Source of the DNA: JACQXM01 sp964569425
GTDB taxonomy: Bacteria; Planctomycetota; Phycisphaerae; UBA1845
Direction: 5' to 3'
NCBI GenBank assembly: GCA_964569425.1
Contig: CAZMVD010000145.1
Coordinates: 1 to 9,871 of the forward strand
Length of the DNA stretch: 9,871 nt
Position 1 is the first letter of the stretch, and each line of letters begins with the position of its first letter. The notes beneath the pieces were generated by a model. It saw only the letters and a list, made by a program, of their open reading frames with translations. It made no database searches and was not told the DNA's origin. The translations under genes were made by a program, and so were the position numbers. Below, one piece after another: positions 1-5,586 of the stretch.

Positions 1-298
1 TGTAATCGTCGGCGCCCGCCTCCAACCCACGAACCACGTCGATCTCCTGGCTCTTCGCGGTGAGCATCAGGATCGGGATCATCAACCCGGCCTCGCGAAT
101 GCGCTTGCACACCTCCAGCCCATCGACCTTGGGCATCATGATATCCAACAGCACGATGTCGGGGTTCTGCTCTATGGCGGCGCGGCTCGCGGCCTCGCCG
201 TCGCCGGCCACGATGACCTCGTAACCTTCAAACTCGAGGTTGTCGCGCAGCCCCGACGCGATGTCCGCTTCATCGTCCGCAACCAGTATCTTGGCCAT
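1..298 (-). CDS. Response regulator, receiver domain (partial, C-terminus beyond left edge)
   Basis: The 99 visible residues form a CheY-like receiver domain. The protein starts MAKILVADDEADI; D8 and D9 form the acidic metal pocket. D52 in VLLDIMMPKVDG is the expected phospho-acceptor, T80 in MLTAK is the switch Thr, K82 is the conserved Lys, and GADDY sits at the visible end. The GADDY ending is typical of OmpR/PhoB-type regulators, so a winged-helix output domain is likely beyond the edge, but it is not visible. The start is ATG at 298, with a strong GGAGG at 306-310 and a 7-nt spacer. The gene lies 38 nt downstream of the histidine kinase on the same strand, so the two are probably co-transcribed and the kinase is its phospho-donor (inference from position). 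The output domain and target genes are unknown. Confidence 0.93.
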   Translation of the reverse strand, partial: MAKILVADDEADIASGLRDNLEFEGYEVIVAGDGEAASRAAIEQNPDIVLLDIMMPKVDGLEVCKRIREAGLMIPILMLTAKSQEIDVVRGLEAGADDY

Positions 299-304
299 GG
301 ATAG

Positions 305-310
305 TCCTCC
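305..310 (-). promoter_or_regulatory. Ribosome binding site of the response regulator
   Basis: On the minus strand GGAGGA lies 7 nt upstream of the ATG at 298. It fixes the start of the regulator and sits in the 38-nt gap after the kinase stop codon. Confidence 0.8.
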
Positions 311-336
311 GCTCGCCGGTCGACTGTCCGGCGCAT

Positions 337-1920
337 TCACCCGACGCGAGACTCACTCCCCGGGTCGGTTCCCGCCGGCGCCGTCGACGCCGGTAAGAAT
401 ATGCGAAATGTGGTCCCTTTGACCAGTCTCGCCTCCACGTCGATGGAACCGTGGTGCGCCTCGACGATATGTTTGACCAGCGCCAGCCCCAATCCGGTTC
501 CTTTCTGTTCGCGAACCCGGGCATCGGCCGCGCGGAAGAACCCCTCGAACAGGTAGGCGCGATCTTCCGGGCGGATGCCGAACCCGCGGTCATGCACCGA
601 AATCAGCACGCCATGCCCGCCGCGGCGCGTGTCCGCGCCCAATTCGATCAACAGGTACTTTTCTTCTCCGCTGTACTTGACCGCGTTGCTCATCAGGTTG
701 AGAAGCACCTGCGAGACGGCGTCGCGGTCGGCATCCACCCGCGGCAACCCTTCCGGCACCTCCAGGTGGTGGTCAAACCCCTGCCGATCCAGCTCGGCAC
801 GGAATATGTCATAGGTATCTCGCACCACCTGACCCACGTCCGTGGGCGTCAGCGTAAACTCCTTTCGCCCGGCGTCGATCCGTGCAAAATCGAGAATGTT
901 GTTGATCAAGTTGCTCAGCCGTTCGCTCTCCCGCCCGATAATTCCATAGTACTCCTGGCGCTTTTCTTCGGCGACCACCCGCCCTGATTGCAGCGTGTCG
1001 GCGTAAAGGCGAATGACGGCCAGCGGCGTCTTCAATTCGTGGGATACATCGGCCACGAAGTTGGCTTTCAGTTCCGCGAGAGACATCTCCCGTCGCGCCA
1101 CCCGCACCAACGACCCCATGGCACCCAGCAACGTGATCAATGCCAGCAGCGTGAGCCCCAGGTAGACGAGCGTTTGCCCGATGACCGTGCGCCGCTGCTC
1201 CGCGAGAAACGCGGGGGTCGGCTTGAGCACCCAGAAGCGTAGGACGCTGAACAGCGGTTGCGACCACGGGCCGTACACCGGGCCGGCGGAGACGATTTCC
1301 AACCCGTCGCTCGCCGACAGCAGCGGCTCCAGCAAATCGGCCTTGAGGCGGGATAAGTCGAACGGCGCCACCAGCCACGCCCTTCGATCGCTCCACGGGT
1401 CGTCGAGTGGATAGCAGGCCAGCACCACGGGACGTTGTCCGATCGAATCGTAAAGCAGCTCGGCGCCCTGCGCAGTGGCCTCGTCGGGCGGCGTCGCCGA
1501 ACGTGTGGCCAGTCGCGCGGCCACCAGTTCCCGTAAAGTGCCTTCATCGGTGGTTGGTTCCTGCAACGACCAGAGCCCGAGGTACGAGGAAAAGTAAAGC
1601 CCATCGAGCCAGTCGGGCCAGGAGGCCGGCCGCCGCCAGTTCTTGGCCAATATCCACACCGATTCGCCTTTGGCCACCTGGTCGCCGGCGTCGCGCAGCG
1701 CCAGATCGAGCACCTGGTGCAGATGGCGCCGCGCGTTCGCCGCAATGTCGAGCGCGCGCCGCTGGGATTGGCTCATCAGAATCGCACTGAGCGATTGCAT
1801 CTGCTGAACCGCAAGGATCATGCCCAGCACCGCCAGCCCCAGCGCCAGCAACACCATCCAGAACCCGGCCATGCGCCAGGTCAGACGACGTTGAACGGTA
1901 CGCGACGGCGGTCGGTTCAC
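337..1920 (-). CDS. Membrane sensor histidine kinase
   Basis: A 527-residue sensor kinase that autophosphorylates on His and should pass phosphate to the adjacent regulator. It has an N-terminal membrane helix (about 18-39), an extracytoplasmic segment of about 205 residues, and a second membrane helix (about 250-270). The dimerisation/phospho-acceptor helix follows with H294 in SHELKTPL. The catalytic ATPase domain has the N-box LLNLMSNAVKYS (406-417, N412), the G1 box DRGFGI (444-449) and the G2 box GTGLGLA (474-480), so all catalytic motifs are intact. The linker from the second helix to the H-box is only about 20 residues and no clear HAMP domain is seen. The sensory segment resembles nothing I recognise, so the signal is unknown. 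The start is GTG at 1920 with only a weak TGGAA upstream; ATG at residue 17 (1872) is an alternative but would leave almost no N-terminal cytoplasmic tail. Gene order is kinase first, then regulator. Confidence 0.93.
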   Translation of the reverse strand: MNRPPSRTVQRRLTWRMAGFWMVLLALGLAVLGMILAVQQMQSLSAILMSQSQRRALDIAANARRHLHQVLDLALRDAGDQVAKGESVWILAKNWRRPASWPDWLDGLYFSSYLGLWSLQEPTTDEGTLRELVAARLATRSATPPDEATAQGAELLYDSIGQRPVVLACYPLDDPWSDRRAWLVAPFDLSRLKADLLEPLLSASDGLEIVSAGPVYGPWSQPLFSVLRFWVLKPTPAFLAEQRRTVIGQTLVYLGLTLLALITLLGAMGSLVRVARREMSLAELKANFVADVSHELKTPLAVIRLYADTLQSGRVVAEEKRQEYYGIIGRESERLSNLINNILDFARIDAGRKEFTLTPTDVGQVVRDTYDIFRAELDRQGFDHHLEVPEGLPRVDADRDAVSQVLLNLMSNAVKYSGEEKYLLIELGADTRRGGHGVLISVHDRGFGIRPEDRAYLFEGFFRAADARVREQKGTGLGLALVKHIVEAHHGSIDVEARLVKGTTFRIFLPASTAPAGTDPGSESRVG

Positions 1921-2066
1921 GAGAATTCCAGGCCGATTCCAATGTCGGTAGCGAACGCTGATTGGACGGCGCTCTGCCCATCCTCGGCGGGAGCATTGTT
2001 TCGCAAGTGCTGGGCGCTGTCCAACCTAATCCAAACCGCCGTGGCCGGTGTGCGGCAGGTACCGGC

Positions 2067-2096
2067 GTGGCATCGTGGTTCGAACCGCACTATAGT
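2067..2096 (+). promoter_or_regulatory. Candidate sigma70-like promoter for the mrp gene
   Basis: GTGGCA (2067-2072, 4 of 6 matches to TTGACA), an 18-nt spacer and TATAGT (2091-2096, 5 of 6 matches to TATAAT) lie about 90 nt upstream of the mrp start. The remaining intergenic sequence (1921-2186) shows no gene. I could not identify a convincing promoter for the divergent histidine kinase operon. The call rests on motif matches only. Confidence 0.3.
2077..2086. repeat. 10-bp perfect palindrome in promoter spacer
   Basis: GGTTCGAACC is a perfect palindrome located between the candidate -35 and -10 of the mrp promoter, ending 4 nt before the -10. Its position would suit an operator. It also resembles a tRNA T-loop, but no cloverleaf surrounds it on either strand. 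Confidence 0.35.
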
Positions 2097-2186
2097 CTCT
2101 TCAAAGCCGTATCGAGTGGCCGAAGCGGTTAACTCTACGTCAGGGCGTCAACCCAAGGTGGCGCCGGGAACTCAAGGGGGCAGGGC

Positions 2187-3269
2187 ATGACCGGCGCAAC
2201 CAGAGAGCAGGTACTCGATCAACTGCGCACCGTGAACGACCCGGAGCTGCACAAGGATCTGGTCACGCTCAATATGATCAAGGACGTGACGGTGGACGGC
2301 GGGCGGGTGCGCGTGCACGTGGAACTGACCACGCCGGCCTGTCCGTTGAAGGATCGCATCCGCACCGACGTGGAACAGGCGGTCAGGCGATTGCCCGGCG
2401 TGGAAGCGGTAGAGCTTGAATGGAGCGCTCAGGTTCGCTCCACCCGCCCCGCGGCGACCCTGCAACTGCCCGGCGTCAAGAACATTCTTGCGGTCGGCGC
2501 CGGCAAGGGCGGGGTGGGCAAGAGCACCGCTTCGGTACTGCTGGCCTTTGGGTTGCGCCGCAGCGGCGCCAAGGTGGGGCTGATGGACGCCGACGTGTAC
2601 GGTCCCAGCATTCCCACCATGACCGGCGTGGAAGGCGGCCGCCCGCAGGTGCGGGACAACCTCATCATCCCGCTGAACGCAGGCGGTGTGAAGATCATGA
2701 GCATCGGCTTCATGGTCGAACGCGACAAGGCGCTCATCTGGCGCGGCCCCATGGTGCACGGCGTGGTCAAGCAGTTCCTGGAACAGGTAGACTGGGGCGA
2801 GCTCGATTACCTGATCGTCGATCTGCCCCCCGGAACCGGTGACGTACCATTGACACTCGCGCAGTCGATCCCCATGGCCGGTGCGGTGGTCGTGTGCACG
2901 CCGCAGGACGTCGCCCTGATCGACGCGCGCCGCGCGGTGCGCATGTTCGAGCAGCTTCACGTCGGCTGTCTGGGGATCATCGAGAACATGAGCTACTATC
3001 TGTGTCCGAAGTGCGGCCACCGCGACGAACTGTTCGATCACGGCGGCGCCAAGTCGGCCGCTGTAGAACTGGGTGTCCCGTTCCTCGGCGAAATCCCGCT
3101 CAATGCGCGCATCCGCATTCACGGCGACGACGGCGCCCCCGAGAAAATCTTCAACGACTCGCCCGATTTCGTCCGCGAAGCCATCGACCGCGTGGTGGCC
3201 CACACCGCCGGGCAGATCAGCATCCGCAGCCGCTTGCAGGTGGCGGCGCCGACGCTGACCGTGGAGTGA
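2187..3269 (+). CDS. mrp: Mrp/ApbC/NBP35-family P-loop ATPase, Fe-S cluster carrier
   Basis: A 360-residue cytosolic protein of the Mrp/ApbC family, which binds Fe-S clusters and delivers them to apoproteins in an ATP-dependent way (family knowledge). Residues 5-80 form an N-terminal MIP18/DUF59 domain with VNDPEL (16-21) and the conserved TTPACP (48-53, C51). The NTPase domain starts with the deviant Walker A GKGGVGKST (106-114), then MDADVYGPS (133-141), RGPMVHG (186-192) and the switch motif DLPPGTGD (212-219). The cluster-bridging CPKC pair is at 273-276, so the protein should dimerise around a [4Fe-4S] cluster. The length is normal for the two-domain bacterial form. The start is ATG 2187 with AAGGGGG at 2174-2180. 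The DinB gene follows after 51 nt on the same strand and may be read through. All key residues are present. Confidence 0.96.
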   Translation: MTGATREQVLDQLRTVNDPELHKDLVTLNMIKDVTVDGGRVRVHVELTTPACPLKDRIRTDVEQAVRRLPGVEAVELEWSAQVRSTRPAATLQLPGVKNILAVGAGKGGVGKSTASVLLAFGLRRSGAKVGLMDADVYGPSIPTMTGVEGGRPQVRDNLIIPLNAGGVKIMSIGFMVERDKALIWRGPMVHGVVKQFLEQVDWGELDYLIVDLPPGTGDVPLTLAQSIPMAGAVVVCTPQDVALIDARRAVRMFEQLHVGCLGIIENMSYYLCPKCGHRDELFDHGGAKSAAVELGVPFLGEIPLNARIRIHGDDGAPEKIFNDSPDFVREAIDRVVAHTAGQISIRSRLQVAAPTLTVE

Positions 3270-3306
3270 ATCCCGGCAAAGGCCCGACCGTTCGAAAAGT
3301 CGCTTA

Positions 3307-3312
3307 AAGGAG
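3307..3312 (+). promoter_or_regulatory. Ribosome binding site deciding the DinB-like start
   Basis: AAGGAG lies 8 nt upstream of ATG 3321. An in-frame TTG at 3315 is only 2 nt behind the motif and is therefore an unlikely start, so the protein begins MTFAQRL. Confidence 0.75.
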
Positions 3313-3320
3313 ATTTGGAA

Positions 3321-3824
3321 ATGACGTTCGCCCAACGACTCGCCGATCAACTCCACGGCTCCCGCGAATGGACGTTGAAACTCATCGCCGACCTCAAGGG
3401 TGATGACTGGTTCTTCCAACCCGCACCCGGGCTGGCCCACCCGTTGTGGTTGTGCGGGCACCTCACCGTTTCGCAGAACACACTGGTGCACGTGCGCTGC
3501 CTCGGACGAAGCATGCTCGCCGATGCGTTCGTGGCGCACTTCCCCATCGGCGGACCGGTCAAGTCCGCGGCGGAACATGCCTACCCTCACGTATCCGAGG
3601 TCCTCGCCGACATGGAGGACATGCACAACGCGACGATGGAAGCCGTGCAACACATGAACGAGGCACTGCTTGCGGAACCGGCCTACGCGGCCGACGGTAA
3701 GTCCCCGCATCCCCACTACAGGGACAAGGCGGGAGCGATTGTGCACAGCGCGCGGCACGAGGCGTTCCACGCCGGCCAAATCGCTTTGATCCGCCGGCTG
3801 CTCGGCAAGTCGTTCCTGCGCTAA
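3321..3824 (+). CDS. DinB-superfamily four-helix protein, putative metal-binding
   Basis: The 167-residue protein fits the DinB/YfiT-like fold, a four-helix bundle that usually carries a three-histidine metal site. It has the early helix motif LAHPLWLCGHLTVSQN with H47, and a C-terminal helix HSARHEAFHAGQIALIRRLLG with H146 and H150 in HxxxH spacing. These three are the likely metal ligands. Family members include thiol transferases using mycothiol or bacillithiol, and many proteins of unknown function; nothing here fixes a substrate. No signal peptide or membrane segment is seen. It lies 51 nt behind mrp in the same direction with its own good ribosome binding site. Its TAA stop overlaps the stop codon of the convergent acetyltransferase gene. 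The fold call is good; the function is open. Confidence 0.85.
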   Translation: MTFAQRLADQLHGSREWTLKLIADLKGDDWFFQPAPGLAHPLWLCGHLTVSQNTLVHVRCLGRSMLADAFVAHFPIGGPVKSAAEHAYPHVSEVLADMEDMHNATMEAVQHMNEALLAEPAYAADGKSPHPHYRDKAGAIVHSARHEAFHAGQIALIRRLLGKSFLR

Positions 3825-4435
3825 TCGATTGATGCCGCCTGTTCGACGCCCGAGCGTATCGCGACTTGCCCCTCCGGCATGTCGCGAATGTCCGCAAAGC
3901 GCAAGGGTTCCGCGGGCGGCTCGTCCAATTCCTGCAAAGCCAGCTCAAACCAACCCACGTCGTGCCAGCGACCCAGCTTGAACCCGACCTTGTGATAGAC
4001 CCCGACCGGCGTGAACCCCATGCGCTCGTGCAGGGTCTCGCTTGCGGCGTTCGGCAACGTCGCGCCGGCCACCGCCGTTCTAAACCCCTGCCGTCGCAGG
4101 CACGCAAACAACGAGCGGTACAGCGCCTTTCCGACACCGCGTCTGCGGCAACCGTCACGCACATACACCGAGACCTCGGCCGTCCACCGATACGCAGGCC
4201 GCGCGCGAAATGCTCCCGAATAGGCATATCCCAGCACTTCGTGGTCGCTCTGCGCGACGAGCCATGGATAATCCCCAATGCCACGGACAATCCGCGCCGA
4301 CATTTCGGCGGCAGTCGGCGGCGCCTCCTCAAACGAAATCGGCGTGCTTGCGACAACCGGGCCATAAATCGCTGCCAAGGTCGGACCATCGCCTTCAACC
4401 GCTGCACGGATCAGAAGTCCCGCTGTGCCAGACAA
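3821..4435 (-). CDS. GNAT N-acetyltransferase, phosphinothricin-acetyltransferase-like
   Basis: A 204-residue GNAT enzyme that should transfer acetyl from acetyl-CoA to a small amine or amino-acid-like substrate. The order follows the PAT/MnaT subfamily: LIRAAVEGDGPTLAAIY at the start, TPISFEE (31-37), a strand with YRWTAEVSVYV (82-92), the acetyl-CoA-binding loop RRRGVGKALY (97-106), then LPNAASETLHERMGF (127-141) and a tail with GFKLGRWHDVGW (151-162). Relatives acetylate phosphinothricin, methionine sulfoximine or other amino acids. The real substrate cannot be read from sequence, and resistance should not be assumed. The start is TTG at 4435, supported by AGGAG 8 nt upstream. The C-terminus runs about 25 residues beyond the usual core. 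The TAG stop shares four base positions with the stop of the convergent DinB-like gene. Confidence 0.9.
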   Translation of the reverse strand: MSGTAGLLIRAAVEGDGPTLAAIYGPVVASTPISFEEAPPTAAEMSARIVRGIGDYPWLVAQSDHEVLGYAYSGAFRARPAYRWTAEVSVYVRDGCRRRGVGKALYRSLFACLRRQGFRTAVAGATLPNAASETLHERMGFTPVGVYHKVGFKLGRWHDVGWFELALQELDEPPAEPLRFADIRDMPEGQVAIRSGVEQAASID

Positions 4436-4443
4436 TCTCTAAA

Positions 4444-4448
4444 CTCCT
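4444..4448 (-). promoter_or_regulatory. Ribosome binding site supporting the TTG start of the acetyltransferase
   Basis: AGGAG on the minus strand stands 8 nt before TTG 4435. No ATG near the N-terminus offers a comparable site without removing part of the conserved first strand. Confidence 0.7.
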
Positions 4449-4505
4449 ATCTGAAATGGACTTACGGCTTCACCGAGACACTTTTCCGGTTTCTTAAGGT
4501 CCGAT

Positions 4506-4535
4506 TTGCCTTCGCCGATTCTACCGTCCTATAGT
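4506..4535 (+). promoter_or_regulatory. Candidate sigma70-like promoter in the 4436-5106 gap
   Basis: TTGCCT (4506-4511, 4 of 6), an 18-nt spacer and TATAGT (4530-4535, 5 of 6) point to the right. A transcript from here would begin near 4542, just ahead of the long inverted repeat at 4560-4638, and would run toward the ferredoxin gene. The -10 is identical to that of the candidate mrp promoter. Motif evidence only. Confidence 0.35.
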
Positions 4536-4559
4536 CCGATGGCCTTGAGGGCAAGCTTG

Positions 4560-4638
4560 ACGGCCGGCCGGGCGGCGGGCGACGGGGCTCGGCGTACGAC
4601 GCGCCCGCCCATTCCAAGTGAATCGCCCGGCCGGTCGT
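4560..4638. repeat. 79-nt GC-rich inverted repeat / long hairpin
   Basis: Arms 4560-4574 and 4624-4638 pair over 15 positions with one G-U wobble. A nested 8-bp pairing, GGCGGGCG (4574-4581) with CGCCCGCC (4602-4609), lies inside and shares base 4574 with the outer arm, so the junction base can join only one helix. No T-run follows on either strand, so it is not a standard terminator. It may be a structured leader, a small RNA or an extragenic palindromic element; the sequence alone does not decide. Confidence 0.55.
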
Positions 4639-4689
4639 ATCCTTGACGCCAGTTGGAGACTGGGCAAAGGAATGTACTTTGGCAACGCG

Positions 4690-4709
4690 GCGGATTCGGG
4701 GGAATCCGC
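4690..4709. repeat. Perfect 8-bp hairpin with GGGG loop
   Basis: GCGGATTC (4690-4697) and GAATCCGC (4702-4709) are exact inverted repeats around a GGGG loop. No T-tract follows. It lies just upstream of the weak small ORF at 4736-4921. Confidence 0.5.
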
Positions 4710-4764
4710 GGGGGAATGCAACGGAGAACGACGTAATGACACTTCACGGCGTGCTCGGGGGAAT
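4697..4764 (+). repeat. Three copies of the 9-mer CGGGGGAAT
   Basis: Exact copies begin at 4697, 4709 and 4756. The first overlaps the hairpin at 4690-4709. The third is flanked by CTCG/CGAG, which gives a small inverted repeat of its own. The function is unknown; protein-binding sites or chance in a G-rich tract are both possible. Confidence 0.45.
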
Positions 4765-4921
4765 CGAGACTGAGATTCGTCAATTGGCACACGAGTGCAC
4801 TGACGGGCCGCACCCAGTACCCGAAGCGGAAATGAACTATCGGGCCGCGGCAACGGTAGCGCCAAATCAGCAGGAACACTCATCCGGTGCGGAAACAAGC
4901 CACGGCGTGTTCATTCAGTAG
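4736..4921 (+). CDS. Weak small hypothetical ORF (61 residues)
   Basis: An ATG at 4736 has GGAG (4723-4726) 9 nt upstream and opens a 61-residue frame starting MTLHGVLGGIETEIRQLAHE, ending in TAG. The first 20 residues could form an amphipathic helix; the rest is polar and low in hydrophobic residues, with no recognisable domain. It is the only frame in the 4436-5106 gap with a passable ribosome binding site on the plus strand. The competing minus-strand frames here are rich in Arg and Pro and look like chance frames of GC-rich DNA. I recognise no family. It may be a real small gene, a remnant, or chance. Confidence 0.25.
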   Translation: MTLHGVLGGIETEIRQLAHECTDGPHPVPEAEMNYRAAATVAPNQQEHSSGAETSHGVFIQ

Positions 4922-4948
4922 ACCACCGGTTCGCACGACGGGTGGCCG

Positions 4949-4967
4949 ACGGCATTTTCATTGCCGT
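4949..4967. repeat. Short hairpin upstream of ferredoxin
   Basis: ACGGCA (4949-4954) pairs with TGCCGT (4962-4967) around a 7-nt loop TTTTCAT. There is no U-run, so termination is doubtful. The remaining sequence up to the ferredoxin start (4968-5106) shows no further gene or clear promoter. Confidence 0.3.
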
Positions 4968-5106
4968 TGCCGCGCCCGTTCCTTGCCCATGCCACGATCG
5001 TAGCGACCCGCCTTCGATTCTGACCGCAGAAAAAACGTCTCGCCTTCCGGCACGCAGATTGCTTGGAATTCTCTACGGCCCGACAGGCGGGACAGGGAGA
5101 ATCGAC

Positions 5107-5343
5107 ATGGCAAGCGAGCAACCGCTGAAAATCGTCATCGACCACGAGGCTTGTATTGGCGACGGTGCCTGCGTGGAATGCGCACCAGACACCTTCGTCC
5201 TCGATGACGACAGCGTCGCGCGGGTGATCGAACCCGTGGGCGATATCCGTGATGACATCCTGGAGGCGGCGCGCGCCTGCCCGCTGGATATCATCACGGT
5301 GATCGACGAAGAAACGGGCGAGCAGTTGTACCCCAAGAAATAG
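5107..5343 (+). CDS. Small single-cluster ferredoxin with CxxDxxC site
   Basis: A 78-residue acidic electron carrier. C16, C22 and C58 (in ACPLD) match three of the four ligands of the single-cluster ferredoxin fold known from Thermotoga and Pyrococcus. The second ligand position holds D19, giving C-IG-D-GA-C. In Pyrococcus furiosus ferredoxin the same Asp ligates a [4Fe-4S] cluster that readily loses iron to become [3Fe-4S]; the same may hold here (inference). A further C25 in VECAPDTF lies one residue off the position of the usual structural cysteine. The partner cysteine expected 8 residues before the last ligand is replaced by D50, so no disulfide is expected. The start is ATG 5107 with AGGGAG at 5094-5099; the frame is open further upstream to 4942, but that stretch lacks family similarity. 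Redox partners are not evident from the neighbours. Confidence 0.92.
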   Translation: MASEQPLKIVIDHEACIGDGACVECAPDTFVLDDDSVARVIEPVGDIRDDILEAARACPLDIITVIDEETGEQLYPKK

Positions 5344-5350
5344 CGGTCGC

Positions 5351-5378
5351 CCTTCGCGCCCCCAGGGATCTGGGAAGG
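5351..5378. terminator. Possible weak terminator hairpin after ferredoxin
   Basis: CCCAG (5361-5365) pairs with CTGGG (5370-5374) around GGAT, with outer CCTT/AAGG (5351-5354, 5375-5378) able to extend the stem over a one-sided 6-nt bulge. It begins 7 nt after the ferredoxin stop. No U-tract follows, so the call is weak. The rest of the 5344-5586 gap holds nothing I can support. Confidence 0.22.
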
Positions 5379-5586
5379 CGGCCGCAACCCGCTCTGTGTA
5401 CACCGCGGCGGCCTGTTGGAGTTCGCATTGGCTGCAGCGCACAGGGAATGTCGCGCGACTTTTCCCGGCCCGGCAAGAAACTCCACCCCTTCGTCCGCAA
5501 TCCCGGCCCGCTGGCAAATCGAAGCGGCCTCAGAGTGCCGGTCGAACCCTCTCCCGCGTGTGTTCCGGTACGGCTCAGAACGCGCT

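Noticed and set aside
2060..2140. tRNA-like pieces (GGTTCGAACC resembling a T-loop, and GAGTGGCCGAAGCGGTTAAC resembling a Leu/Ser D-arm)
   Set aside because: The T-loop candidate lacks a 5-bp stem on either strand, and the order of the pieces is wrong for a tRNA; no anticodon arm or acceptor stem can be built.
1717..2190. Plus-strand frame of 157 residues spanning the kinase N-terminus and the intergenic region
   Set aside because: It overlaps the well-supported kinase in antisense, is compositionally biased (Gln, Arg, His), and runs into the mrp start.
2172..3779. 535-residue open frame on the minus strand, antisense to mrp and the DinB-like gene
   Set aside because: It is rich in His, Val and Gly with no domain, lies exactly opposite two well-supported genes, and long antisense frames are expected in GC-rich coding DNA.
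3821..4435. Calling the acetyltransferase a phosphinothricin resistance gene (pat/bar)
   Set aside because: The subfamily resemblance is clear, but this group includes several amino-acid acetyltransferases and the substrate cannot be inferred from the visible motifs.
4529..4898. Minus-strand frames of 116-125 residues in the 4436-5106 gap
   Set aside because: They are rich in Arg, Pro and Ser, show no domain and no clear ribosome binding site, and span the long hairpin, which explains part of their composition.
4942..5106. N-terminal extension of the ferredoxin to 4942
   Set aside because: The extension has no ferredoxin similarity, and a good ribosome binding site points to ATG 5107, which gives the normal family length.
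5530..5570. Possible tRNA T-arm (GGTTCGACC on the minus strand) between ferredoxin and the exported protein
   Set aside because: The flanking bases do not form the T-stem, and no cloverleaf can be drawn around it.
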